Shown here: one piece after another, positions 7,282 to 15,019 of the stretch
Position numbering within the stretch: the first letter of the stretch is position 1
How the letters are laid out: the number at the start of each line of letters is the position of its first letter
Assembly: GCA_963803335.1 (NCBI GenBank)
Contig: CAWDME010000008.1
Location: 62,001 to 126,000 of the forward strand
DNA from: DASSUW01 sp963803335
GTDB taxonomy: Bacteria > Actinomycetota > Thermoleophilia > Solirubrobacterales > Solirubrobacteraceae
DNA: 64,000 nucleotides
Reading direction: 5' to 3'
Program-made: the position numbers and the translations under genes
Notes under the pieces: generated by a model
Told to the model about the DNA's origin: nothing
The model's database searches: none
The model's input: only the letters and a program-made list of their open reading frames with translations

Positions 7282-8688
7282 CTATATGCCCGCCCGCACG
7301 GCGTGCGCGGCGGCAGCGCTGCGGGACGGGAGGTCGAGCTTGCGCAGGATGTTCGTGACGTGGCGGTGGACGGTGTGCTCGCTGATCACCAGCCGCTCGG
7401 CGATCTGCTGGTTGGTCAGCCCTTCGGTGAGGAGCCGGAGCACGTCCCGCTCGCGCGCGGTGATCTCGCCGGCCTGCGGAGCGAGCGCGCGGCGCGTCTG
7501 CGCCACCTCGTAGGCGCCGCCGCTCGCCTGGAAGCGATCGAGCGCGTCCTCGAGCAGGCGGCGGCCGCGGTCGCGCTGACCGCGCGCCAGTGCGAGCACG
7601 CCCTCGGCGCGATCGGCGCACGCCCGCACGCCGGTTGTCCCCACGCGCTGCTCGACGTCGCGCAGCGCGGCCACGTGGGCGGCCGCCTCGTCCATGGCGC
7701 CGCGGGCGGTCTGCGCCCGCACCAGCAGCTCGAGCGCGGGCACGCGCGCAAGCGTCGTCGCCTGCCGCAGCCGGCGCTCGAGCAGCTCGACCGCCGCGCC
7801 GGTGTCGCCGCGATCCAGCGCGATCCGCGCGCGGCACAGCAGCGCGGCCGCGGACTCGCCGAGCCGGTCGAGCAGCGCCGTGGCCTCAGCCCCGCGGCCC
7901 TGGCGCCGGCGCAGCTCCGCGAGCACGCTGAGCGGGGCGCCGACCATCGCCGGGCGCGAGGTCGCGAAGTCCTCGACCGAAGCCTCCAGCAGCGCCTCCG
8001 CCTCGCTGAATTGCCCGCGCCACAGATGCACCTCGCCGTACTCGGCGCGGCAGAACGCGAGCATGTACCGGCTTCCGTGGCGCTCGGCGAACTCGGCGAT
8101 TCGGTCACACCACACAGCCGCGCGCTCGAAGTCGAGCACCGCGGTGCACGCGGTCACGAGGAAGCAACAGGTCCAGGCCGACGCGATCGGGATCGCCGGC
8201 TCGTCGGCGAGCGCGAGGGCGGTCGCCTCGTCGAGGCGGTTCATGCCCGCGGCGACACGTGCGTCCGCGACCAGCGCGGCGCCCTCGAGCGCGAGGCCGA
8301 GCATCTCGAGGTCCGGGACGCCGAACCGCCGCCCGAGCGCAGCGGTCTGCGCACCGAGCGCCCGCGCGGTCTCGCCGTCCCCGCCGCGGTGTGCGATGTA
8401 ACCCTGGTGGAAGGCGAGCCAGCCCTGCTCGGGGCACGCCTCGTGCCCGTCGAGCAGCCGGTGGGCGCGCCTGAGCCACCCGTTCGCCACCGCCACGGCG
8501 CCGTCGAAGTCGAGCGCGTCGGCGGCGATCCAGGTCGCCATCCGCGCCGCGCCCGCTGCGTTCCCGGCGGCGCGATAGAGACGGTAGGCGCGCTCGCGGG
8601 CTTCGCGCGTGGCGTCGGCGTCGTCGCGCCACCACGCCGCCCAGCTGCGCTCTTCGCATGCCTCCGGGTTGGTGGGCACCGCTGCCAC
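7282..8688 (-). CDS. LuxR-family regulator with TPR-like N-terminal region
   Basis: Transcriptional regulator of 468 aa. The last 62 residues form a GerE/LuxR helix-turn-helix: ITARERDVLRLLTEGLTNQQ followed by IAERLVISEHTVHRHVTNIL. The preceding roughly 390 residues are Ala/Leu/Arg-rich helical hairpins resembling tetratricopeptide repeats of the LAL/MalT type, but there is no N-terminal AAA or Walker A ATPase; signals may be sensed through the repeat domain. The start is a GTG. The gene sits 9 bp downstream of the truncated DyP gene and 47 bp upstream of the methyltransferase, so the three may be one transcript, with the methyltransferase a plausible target. Confidence 0.82.
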   Translation of the reverse strand: MAAVPTNPEACEERSWAAWWRDDADATREARERAYRLYRAAGNAAGAARMATWIAADALDFDGAVAVANGWLRRAHRLLDGHEACPEQGWLAFHQGYIAHRGGDGETARALGAQTAALGRRFGVPDLEMLGLALEGAALVADARVAAGMNRLDEATALALADEPAIPIASAWTCCFLVTACTAVLDFERAAVWCDRIAEFAERHGSRYMLAFCRAEYGEVHLWRGQFSEAEALLEASVEDFATSRPAMVGAPLSVLAELRRRQGRGAEATALLDRLGESAAALLCRARIALDRGDTGAAVELLERRLRQATTLARVPALELLVRAQTARGAMDEAAAHVAALRDVEQRVGTTGVRACADRAEGVLALARGQRDRGRRLLEDALDRFQASGGAYEVAQTRRALAPQAGEITARERDVLRLLTEGLTNQQIAERLVISEHTVHRHVTNILRKLDLPSRSAAAAHAVRAGI

Positions 8689-8697
8689 GCCCCGCGG

Positions 8698-9246
8698 CTA
8701 GGTCTGCCCGCGCAGCGAGCCGATGCCCAACGAGGCCGACGTGGCGGGGTCCGCCGGTGGCTGCGTGAGCTCGTCCAACATGCCCGCGGTCGGCACGAAG
8801 AACGTCGTCCCCGTGACAGCGGTTGAGAAGTCCAAGAGCCGATCGTAGGCGCCGGGCGGCACCCCGACGAACATCCGCTCCAGCATCTGCTCGATCACCC
8901 ACAGCCGGGCGGCGTAGCCGATGAAGTAGGTACCGAACTCTCCCGCGCCCGGGCGTCCGAAGGGCATGTTGTCACGGAGGATCGCCAGTTCGCCGCCGGA
9001 GCCGTCCTCGATCGTCGCCAGCGTCTTGTGCGTCTTGTGCGTCTTGTGCGTCTTGTGCGACTTGCGCGGCGCATCGTCGTCGTCGATCTTGACCAGGTCG
9101 CCGATCGCGCCGAGCACCTCCCGCAGGCGCGCCACGTCGCCCTCGCCCTCGCCGGCGACCATCACCAGGAACACCGCCGAACGCGACAGCGGCGACTCGA
9201 CGCTCTGCGCGTCGATCGGGACGCGGTCCCACGCTCCGTGCTCCAT
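8698..9246 (-). pseudogene. DyP-type peroxidase with internal deletion
   Basis: 182-codon open frame encoding the two ends of a DyP-type (class B, YfeX/DypB-like) heme peroxidase. Residues 18-53 (ESPLSRSAVFLVMVAGEGEG and following) match the N-terminal ferredoxin-like strand. Residues about 84-158 (ELAILRDNMPFGRPGAGEFG, then TYFIGYAA, MFVGVPPGAYDRLLDFSTAV and TGTTFFVP) match the C-terminus. Normal members are 300-350 aa; here about 130-150 residues are missing, including the GxxDG loop with the catalytic Asp. The distal Arg (RDNMPFG) is kept. At the junction sits a Lys-Thr-His repeat from a 9-bp tandem repeat, near where the heme-ligand His (a Ser-His) would be. The frame is open, so a short protein may be made, but peroxidase activity is unlikely. 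Confidence 0.75.
9023..9067. repeat. 9-bp tandem repeat inside DyP remnant
   Basis: Four perfect head-to-tail copies of GTCTTGTGC (9023-9058) and a fifth degenerate copy GACTTGCGC (9059-9067). On the minus strand they encode successive Lys-Thr-His or Lys-Ser-His triplets. The unit is a multiple of three, so copy-number change keeps the frame. The array lies at the internal deletion junction of the peroxidase gene. Confidence 0.9.
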
Positions 9247-9292
9247 CGCGATTCGATGTTCTCACGGCTGAGGCGCGCTAGCGTTCCGCGCG

Positions 9293-10072
9293 ATGCTGGC
9301 GCTGCTCGCCCAGCTCGCCCCCGAGCCGCGCGATCCCGAGCGCAACGCGGAGCGTGTCGCCGGCGCGCTGCGCGAACGGCCGGAGGCCGACCTTGCGGTC
9401 TTCCCCGAGCTCTTCCTCGGCGGCTTCACCCTCCGCGCGCTCGACGAGGTGGCGCTGGCGCCCGGTGCCGGCCCGCTGGCCACGATCGCGGAGGCCGCCG
9501 CGGCCACCCGCACGGCGGTCGTCGTCGGGTTCGCCGAGCGGCTCGCGGATGGCTTCGCGAACTCCGCCGCGTGCTTCGACGCCGACGGCGTGCTTGCCGG
9601 CGTCTACCGCAAGACGCACCTGTTCGGGGCCGAGGCCGAGGCGTTCACGGCGGGTGGCGAGCAGCTCGTCGTGCCGCTCGCCGGCACGCTCGTCGCGCCG
9701 CTCATCTGCTTCGACATCGAGTTCCCGGAGCCCGCCCGCGCGGCGGCCCGCGCGGGTGCCGAGCTGCTCGTCACGCCATCGGCGAACATGGCGCCGTACT
9801 GGGCCGACCACGAGCTCGCGAGCCGGGCCCGCGCGCTCGACAACCGGCTCGCCCATCTGTACGCGAACCGCGTCGGGTCCGAGGGGCGGCGCCGCTTCGT
9901 CGGCGGCAGCCGCGCCGTCGGGCCCAGCGGCACGGTGCTCGTCGAGGCGTCGCAGGAGCACGAGGAGATCCTCGTCGCCGCGCTCGACAGCCCTTCGGTG
10001 CCCGACGCCGACGTCGACTATCTGCGCCACGTGCGCGGCGAGCTGCCCGTCCGCGGCCCCACCACCCCCTAG
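9293..10072 (+). CDS. Carbon-nitrogen hydrolase (nitrilase superfamily)
   Basis: Nitrilase-superfamily amidohydrolase of 259 aa, about the length of single-domain omega-amidase or N-carbamoyl amidase members. The Glu-Lys-Cys triad is visible: Glu in LAVFPELFLGGF (about 42), Lys in VYRKTHLFGAEAEAF (about 105), Cys in PLICFDIEFPEPARAA (about 141). It should cleave a non-peptide C-N bond, such as an amide or carbamoyl group; the substrate is not evident. A -10-like TAGCGT (9279-9284) lies 8 nt before the ATG, suggesting a leaderless or very short leader. Its stop overlaps the convergent EamA gene by 4 bp. Confidence 0.88.
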   Translation: MLALLAQLAPEPRDPERNAERVAGALRERPEADLAVFPELFLGGFTLRALDEVALAPGAGPLATIAEAAAATRTAVVVGFAERLADGFANSAACFDADGVLAGVYRKTHLFGAEAEAFTAGGEQLVVPLAGTLVAPLICFDIEFPEPARAAARAGAELLVTPSANMAPYWADHELASRARALDNRLAHLYANRVGSEGRRRFVGGSRAVGPSGTVLVEASQEHEEILVAALDSPSVPDADVDYLRHVRGELPVRGPTTP

Positions 10073-10977
10073 ACCGGCTCGGGGACCGGTGCGCGCGCGG
10101 GCGTACGGCGACGCGCGATCGTCACCAGGCCGACGATGATGCACACGACGCCGGCAAGCTGGAGGGCGCTGGGGTTCTCGCCGAGCAGGATCACGCCGAG
10201 GAAGACCGAGCCGACCGGCTGGATCGTCAGCGTCACCGAGGTGAGCGCGGCGGGCAGGCGCGGCAGCGAGAGCGTGATGAGCATCCAGCCCAGCACCTGC
10301 GAGCTGAGCGCGAGCAGGAGCAGCCAGCCGTGGGCGGGCCAGCTGGGCACCAGATCGGCCTCACCGACCGCGCTGCCGGCGATCACGGCGGCGACGGTCG
10401 CCACCACGGTTGCGTCGAACAGCGTGCCGGCCGGGCGGCGCAGGTCGGCGCCCGACTGACGCAGCACGAGGATGAAGCCGGCGTAGCTGAGCCCGGTGAG
10501 CAGGCCGAAGACCACGCCGCGAATCGGATGGTCGCCGTAGGCGCCGGTCTCGAGCACGCCGGAGATCAGGACGACGCCGCTGCACACGAGCGGGAGCGCC
10601 GCGAGCAGGCGGCCGCTCACGCGCTCGCCGAGCAGGAGCCAGGCGACGAACGGGACGACGATGACCTGGGTGTTGCCGAGCACGGTCGCGAGGCCGGCGC
10701 CGACGTCGCCGATCGAGTGGTGCCAGAAGATCAGGTCGGCGGCGAAGAAGATGCCCGCCGGGATGGCCAGTCGCCGCTCGCGCAGCGGACGGGAGCCGTG
10801 GCGGCGGTCCTCCAGCCATGCGAGCAGGCCGAGCGCCGGCAGCGCGTAGAAGCAGCGGAAGATCGCGGCCGTCGCGGGCTCGACGTCGGCGAGCTTCACC
10901 AGAATGGCGGAGAAGGCGATGGTCAGGGCGCCCGCAACCGCGACGACACCCGGCCGCGCGGTCAGCGTGCGGGTCAC
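10069..10977 (-). CDS. EamA/DMT-family transporter
   Basis: Integral membrane protein of 302 aa with about ten hydrophobic segments in two EamA halves of roughly 140 residues. The first half shows VVAVAGALTIAFSAILVKLA and the loop VEPATAAIFRCFYALPALGL typical of drug/metabolite exporters; the second half begins at GVVFGLLTGLSYAGFILVLR and ends with VTLTIQPVGSVFLGVILLGE. Substrate unknown. The start is GTG. It follows the GNAT gene by 9 bp on the same strand and probably forms the fumC-GNAT-EamA transcript. Its 3' end overlaps the convergent nitrilase by 4 bp. Confidence 0.88.
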   Translation of the reverse strand: MTRTLTARPGVVAVAGALTIAFSAILVKLADVEPATAAIFRCFYALPALGLLAWLEDRRHGSRPLRERRLAIPAGIFFAADLIFWHHSIGDVGAGLATVLGNTQVIVVPFVAWLLLGERVSGRLLAALPLVCSGVVLISGVLETGAYGDHPIRGVVFGLLTGLSYAGFILVLRQSGADLRRPAGTLFDATVVATVAAVIAGSAVGEADLVPSWPAHGWLLLLALSSQVLGWMLITLSLPRLPAALTSVTLTIQPVGSVFLGVILLGENPSALQLAGVVCIIVGLVTIARRRTPARAPVPEPV

Positions 10978-10986
10978 GCGTTCAGC

Positions 10987-11745
10987 TTAAGTGCTTGCCG
11001 ACGAAGTCGGTTGAATGGACACGGCAGCTTGCGCGAGCCCCGCGGTGCCCACGCGTGCGAACCCGAGCCGCCCGTACACGCGCGCGATGTCGTCGCCACC
11101 CGCCGACAGGAACACGATCTCGGCGCCGCCGCGGCGGGCATCGGCGACGAGCGCGGCGGTCACTGCGGCGCCGAGGCCGCGCCGTCGCGCGGCGGGCAGC
11201 GTGCCGACGCCGACGACCTCCGTCACCCCGCCAACCGGCTGGTGGCTGCCGACCGCCAGGACGCCGTCGTCGTCCTCGGCGACGAGCGTGACCGTGAGCC
11301 CGGCGGCCATCCGCTCGCGGACGGCCGCGAGCCGCGCCTCGGGGAAGTTGCCGACGGCGGCGGCGCGCTCGGCCGGCCCGGCTTCGCCGCGCGCCGTCCC
11401 GGGCGCGCCGAACGCGATGTCGGCGACCGCGCGGGAGGCGGCGAGCGCCGGGTCGTCGGGCTCGAGCCGTCGCAGCCGCGCGTCGACGACCGGCGCCTCG
11501 AGCGGCCGATCGAGCGCCATCAGCGGCAGCTCCTCGACTGCGAGGCCGGCCTCGCGCGCGGCGGCGGAGAGCGTCGGCGCCAGGTCGACGACCCACTCGA
11601 ACGTTTCGGGCAGACCCAGCTCCCACTGGCGGCGGCGCACCGCACGCACGTCGTCCGCGGTGATGGCACCGCCCGCCGGGCGCGCGTAGTACGGCCACGG
11701 GACGCCCTCGCTGATGAACAGCCGCAGCGGCCCGTGGTCCTCCAC
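10987..11745 (-). CDS. GNAT-family N-acetyltransferase, start uncertain
   Basis: Acetyltransferase of at least 252 aa. The C-terminal GNAT fold contains EVVGVGTLPAARRRGLGAAV (acetyl-CoA pyrophosphate loop R/Q-x-x-G-x-G/A as RRRGLGAA) and IARVYGRLGFARVG. The N-terminal half (GPLRLFISEGVPWPYYARPA) matches the extra domain of actinobacterial two-domain GNATs. Start problem: similar proteins, as I recall them, begin about 15 residues earlier (LDQIEDYYDAVPRAAARVED is open in frame here, overlapping the fumC stop), but no ATG, GTG or TTG lies in that stretch. The first canonical start is the GTG at 11745 given here; an AUC start coupled to the fumC stop near 11800 is an alternative. Confidence 0.75.
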   Translation of the reverse strand: MEDHGPLRLFISEGVPWPYYARPAGGAITADDVRAVRRRQWELGLPETFEWVVDLAPTLSAAAREAGLAVEELPLMALDRPLEAPVVDARLRRLEPDDPALAASRAVADIAFGAPGTARGEAGPAERAAAVGNFPEARLAAVRERMAAGLTVTLVAEDDDGVLAVGSHQPVGGVTEVVGVGTLPAARRRGLGAAVTAALVADARRGGAEIVFLSAGGDDIARVYGRLGFARVGTAGLAQAAVSIQPTSSAST

Positions 11746-11792
11746 GCGCGCGGCAGCGCGCGGGACCGCGTCGTAGTAGTCCTCGATCTGGT

Positions 11793-13124
11793 CTAGGACG
11801 CCGATGATCCCGCCGCGATCTTGCGGAGGTCGAGGGCCTTGTCGAGCGTCTCCTCGTCCACGCCGTGCTCGCGCGCGACCTCGCGGAGCGTGCGGCCGCT
11901 GGCCGCCGCGTCCTTGACGATGTCCGCCGCCTTGTCGTAGCCGATGAACGGATTGAGCGCCGTGGCGACGGCTAGCGTGGACTCCGCGGAGCGCTCGCAG
12001 CCCTCCAGATTGGCCTCGATGCCCTCGACGCACTTCTCCGCGAACAGCGCGCTCGCGGTCGACAGCAGGTGGATCGACTGCAGCAGGTTGCGGGCGATCA
12101 GCGGGATCCGCACGTTGAGCTCGAACTGCCCCTGCAGGCCGCCGATGGTGATCGCCGTGTCGTTGCCGATCACTTGGGCGCTGACCTGGAGCACGACCTC
12201 CGGGAGCACCGGGTTGACCTTGCCGGGCATGATCGAGGAGCCCTTCTGCAGCTCGGGCAGGAACAGCTCGCCGAAGCCGGCGCGCGGGCCGGAGCCCATC
12301 AGCGCGAGGTCGTTCGCGATCTTGGTGAGGCTGACCGCGATGACCTTCAGCGCGCCCGACAGCTCCACCAGCGCGTCGCGGTTGCCCTGCGCCTCGAACG
12401 GGTCCTCGGGGGCGCTGATCGTCAGCCCGGTGTCGGCGCTGAGGGTCTCGCGCACCTTGGCCGCGAAGTCGCGATGGGTGTTCAGGCCGGTGCCGGTCGC
12501 GGTGCCGCCGAGCGGGATCTGCGCCACGCGCGGGAGCGCGTCGGCGACGCGGGCGCGACCGAGTCGGATCTGCGCGGCGTAGCCGGAGAACTCCTGGCCG
12601 AGCGTGACCGGCACGGCGTCCATCAGGTGCGTGCGGCCGGACTTGACGATGTCCTTGAACTCGGAGGCCTTGTCGGCGAACGCCTTCTCCAGGCGCTCGA
12701 GCGCCGGGAGCAGGCTGTTGGTCGCCTCGTCGAGCGCGGCGAGGTGGACGGCGCTCGGGAACACGTCGTTCGACGACTGCCCCATGTTCACGTGGTCGTT
12801 CGGGTGCGCGCCCTCGCCCGCGAGGTTGGCGATCACCTCGTTGGCGTTCATGTTCGACGACGTGCCCGAGCCCGTCTGGAACACGTCGATCGGGAACTGC
12901 GCGTCGTGCTTGCCCTCGGCGATCTCGTCGGCCGCCGCCGCGATCCGCTGCGCGAGGTCGCTGTCGAGCAGGCCGAGGGCGGCGTTCGCGCGCGCCGACG
13001 CGCCCTTGATCCGCCCGAGCCAGCGCAGCACCGCCACCGGGATCCGCTCGCCCGACACCGGGAAGTTCGCGACCGCCTTGCGGGTCTCCCCGCCCCACAG
13101 CTCCTCTGTCGTCTCAACGCTCAT
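11793..13124 (-). CDS. fumC: Class II fumarate hydratase
   Basis: Fumarase of 443 aa converting fumarate to L-malate in the TCA cycle; class II enzymes are iron-free homotetramers of about 460 residues. The superfamily signature GSSIMPGKVNPVLPEVV is intact with its SS loop, and QTGSGTSSNMNANEV and SGRTHLMDAVPVTLGQE carry the substrate-binding and catalytic His/Thr positions. The ATG at 13124 was preferred to an in-frame GTG two codons upstream because TAGCGT (minus; plus 13132-13137) lies 7 nt before it, fitting a leaderless transcript. It is the first gene of a likely fumC-GNAT-EamA operon. With the 2-oxoglutarate/succinate bypass genes, it is the other central-carbon gene in the window. Confidence 0.95.
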   Translation of the reverse strand: MSVETTEELWGGETRKAVANFPVSGERIPVAVLRWLGRIKGASARANAALGLLDSDLAQRIAAAADEIAEGKHDAQFPIDVFQTGSGTSSNMNANEVIANLAGEGAHPNDHVNMGQSSNDVFPSAVHLAALDEATNSLLPALERLEKAFADKASEFKDIVKSGRTHLMDAVPVTLGQEFSGYAAQIRLGRARVADALPRVAQIPLGGTATGTGLNTHRDFAAKVRETLSADTGLTISAPEDPFEAQGNRDALVELSGALKVIAVSLTKIANDLALMGSGPRAGFGELFLPELQKGSSIMPGKVNPVLPEVVLQVSAQVIGNDTAITIGGLQGQFELNVRIPLIARNLLQSIHLLSTASALFAEKCVEGIEANLEGCERSAESTLAVATALNPFIGYDKAADIVKDAAASGRTLREVAREHGVDEETLDKALDLRKIAAGSSAS

Positions 13125-13166
13125 GCCCACAACGCTAGCGCTCGGCCGTGCGCAGTTGGTCGGTGC

Positions 13167-13628
13167 TCAGCCTGCGGGGGCGGAGAACCTGATCCGGCCC
13201 GAGCTGCAGTCGTAGGGGCCGTAGCCGGGCTCGTCGAAATGCTCGACGGAGCTCACGCTGCCGGCCACCGAGCCGTCGCCGACCCGCGCGTCGAGCGTGA
13301 TCGTGCGGCGCCCGGTCTGGTTGTGAGAGCGGTAGTGGTGGGTCGTCGTCTCGCGCAGCCGCAGTCGGCCGTCCTCGATGCGCGGCGACCAGGTGATCGC
13401 CCAGGTTCCGGCCGGACAGCGCATCCGCACGTGGATGCTCAGCCGCGAGACCCGCCCGTCGACGAGCTGCGCCTGCAGTTGCCCACCCTGCGAGGTCGTC
13501 CCGTAGAGCCAGACCGGCGACGCACCATTGCTGCGGCCGGCGAGGAGCAACACAATCGCCGCGACCGCGGCGGGATAGAAGATCAGCCGGAACGTCCACA
13601 GCGCCCGGCGGGCACGACGCTCGTCCAA
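13167..13628 (-). CDS. Hypothetical membrane-anchored exported protein
   Basis: 153-aa protein of unknown function. A hydrophobic segment at about 13-32 (FRLIFYPAAVAAIVLLLAG) acts as a membrane anchor or signal, followed by a beta-rich extracytoplasmic part with two Cys (RMRCPAGTW and YDCSSGR) that could pair. The pattern of short strands ending in GRIRFSAPAG suggests a small beta-sandwich. The likely start is a TTG directly adjoining the stop of the upstream HxlR gene, so translation is probably coupled; it may be regulated with, or by, that regulator. I recognise no family. Confidence 0.6.
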   Translation of the reverse strand: MDERRARRALWTFRLIFYPAAVAAIVLLLAGRSNGASPVWLYGTTSQGGQLQAQLVDGRVSRLSIHVRMRCPAGTWAITWSPRIEDGRLRLRETTTHHYRSHNQTGRRTITLDARVGDGSVAGSVSSVEHFDEPGYGPYDCSSGRIRFSAPAG

Positions 13629-14090
13629 CTACGTCGCTGTCGGGATGCGAGCGCCGGGGCCGGGCTCGGGGGTGACGTCGTGGGGATGCAGCGCGCCGCC
13701 GCAGTGGTCGCAGACGAGCACCGGGTCGACCAGCTCGCCGCACGAGTGGCGCAGGACGACCGGCGGGCCGGCCTCCTCGGCCAGGTGCTCGTCGCCCCAC
13801 TTCATGATCGCGATGACGGCGGGGTAGAGGTCGCGGCCGGCCTGGGTGAGGCGGTACTCGAAGCGCTCGGGCTCCTCCTGGTAGCGGCGGCGCTCGAGGA
13901 TCCCCGAGCGCACGAGCGTCTGCAGGCGTGTCGAGAGGATGTTGCGGGCGATCCCGAGATTGCGCTGGATGTCCGAGAAGCGGCGGACGCCGTAGAACGC
14001 CTCGCGCATGATCAGCATCGTCCAGCGCTCACCGAGAATGTCCATCGCCCGGGCGACCGAGCACGACTCCGGGCGTTCCAGCTCGTACAT
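13629..14090 (-). CDS. HxlR-family winged-helix regulator with C-terminal Cys cluster
   Basis: DNA-binding regulator of 153 aa. The HxlR domain covers about 10-105: CSVARAMDILGERWTMLIMR with the conserved early Cys (C10), FSDIQRNLGIARNILSTRLQ as recognition helix, and FEYRLTQAGRDLYPAV as wing. Beyond the usual roughly 110 residues there is a tail with four Cys (HSCGELVDPVLVCDHCGG; spacing suggests a zinc ribbon). HxlR proteins often sense aldehydes, quinones or redox through the N-terminal Cys. The downstream gene starts immediately at its stop; the alpha/beta hydrolase lies 20 bp upstream on the same strand, so hydrolase, regulator and membrane protein may be one operon. Confidence 0.85.
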   Translation of the reverse strand: MYELERPESCSVARAMDILGERWTMLIMREAFYGVRRFSDIQRNLGIARNILSTRLQTLVRSGILERRRYQEEPERFEYRLTQAGRDLYPAVIAIMKWGDEHLAEEAGPPVVLRHSCGELVDPVLVCDHCGGALHPHDVTPEPGPGARIPTAT

Positions 14091-14109
14091 GAATGCAGAC
14101 GGTAGCGGG

Positions 14110-14949
14110 TCAGCCGCAGAACGCAGCCAGCTCTCTGGCCAGTCCTACGGGATCGTCGTACGCCATCAAGAAGCCGGTGCCCTCGAGCACTCGGAGCTGG
14201 GCGTCAGGCAGCAGATCGAGCGCCTCCTCGGCGATCTCGAGCGGGTGCATGATGTCCTCGTCCGCCCACAGCAGGAGCGTCGGCACGTCGATCAGCCGGT
14301 ACGCGTCGAGCAGGTCCGACTGGGCGCCGGTCGGCCAGCGCCGCGCGGCCTTCGCCCACGAGCGCGCGCGGTTCGCGTTGCCGCCGGCGTCGCCGAGCGC
14401 GTGGCGTACGAGGTCGCGCGCCGCCGGGTTGCCGCGCGCGGACAGCCGCTCCCCGGCCGCCGGCGGAAACACGAGCGGCGCGGCGTGCGAGACGAGTCGG
14501 TCGACCCCCGGCACGGCAGCGGCGCGGGCACCGAGCGCGGCGACCCGCTCGAGCCGCTCGCGCTTGGGCCGCCGGTGCATCGGGTTGGGCATCAGCACGA
14601 GCCGGCCGGGCGTGAGCTGGCGGCTGGCGATCGCGTGCAGCAGCAGCTGGGCGCCGACCTCGTGCCCGCCGACCAGCGGCCGCTGCCCGCACACCTCGCG
14701 CACGAAGCCGGCCATCACCTCGGCCAGCCACTCCGGCGTGTACGGGTGGTTCGGCCGGTCCTCGGAGTCGCCGTGCAGCGGCAGGTCGGGCAGCACGAGC
14801 CGGTAGCGGTGGCTGAGCTCCTCGACCACCGGCTCCCACTCGCGGTGCGAGAGCAGCTTCGAGTGCAGCAGCGCCAGCGGGCGCCCCGTCCCCGCCTCAC
14901 GGTACGCGACGCGCGCGCCGTCGTGGTGGTGGTAGAGGCGGAGCTTCAT
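14110..14949 (-). CDS. Alpha/beta-hydrolase-fold protein lacking catalytic triad
   Basis: 279-aa alpha/beta-hydrolase-fold protein. The fold is evident: YREAGTGRPLALLHS, YRLVLPDLPLHGDSEDRPNH, and DVPTLLLWADEDIMHP before the last helix. However the nucleophile elbow reads VGGHEVGAQLLL, with Glu where the Ser (or Asp) nucleophile of GxSxG belongs, and the region that normally supplies the catalytic His reads GTGFLMAYDDP, with Phe instead of His. It is therefore probably not a conventional hydrolase; a binding or scaffold role, or unusual chemistry, is possible. The start is the ATG at 14949 where the hydrolase fold begins. It lies upstream of the HxlR regulator on the same strand. Confidence 0.75.
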   Translation of the reverse strand: MKLRLYHHHDGARVAYREAGTGRPLALLHSKLLSHREWEPVVEELSHRYRLVLPDLPLHGDSEDRPNHPYTPEWLAEVMAGFVREVCGQRPLVGGHEVGAQLLLHAIASRQLTPGRLVLMPNPMHRRPKRERLERVAALGARAAAVPGVDRLVSHAAPLVFPPAAGERLSARGNPAARDLVRHALGDAGGNANRARSWAKAARRWPTGAQSDLLDAYRLIDVPTLLLWADEDIMHPLEIAEEALDLLPDAQLRVLEGTGFLMAYDDPVGLARELAAFCG

Positions 14950-15019
14950 GGTTTCGCCAAGGATGGCGTCCGTCGTGGTCAAGAGGCCGGCGGGATGAAG
15001 GCCCGGGCAACATACTTGT

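Noticed and set aside
9023..9067. Short tandem array as a CRISPR
   Set aside because: Repeats are 9 bp and head to tail with no spacers; they lie in a coding frame.
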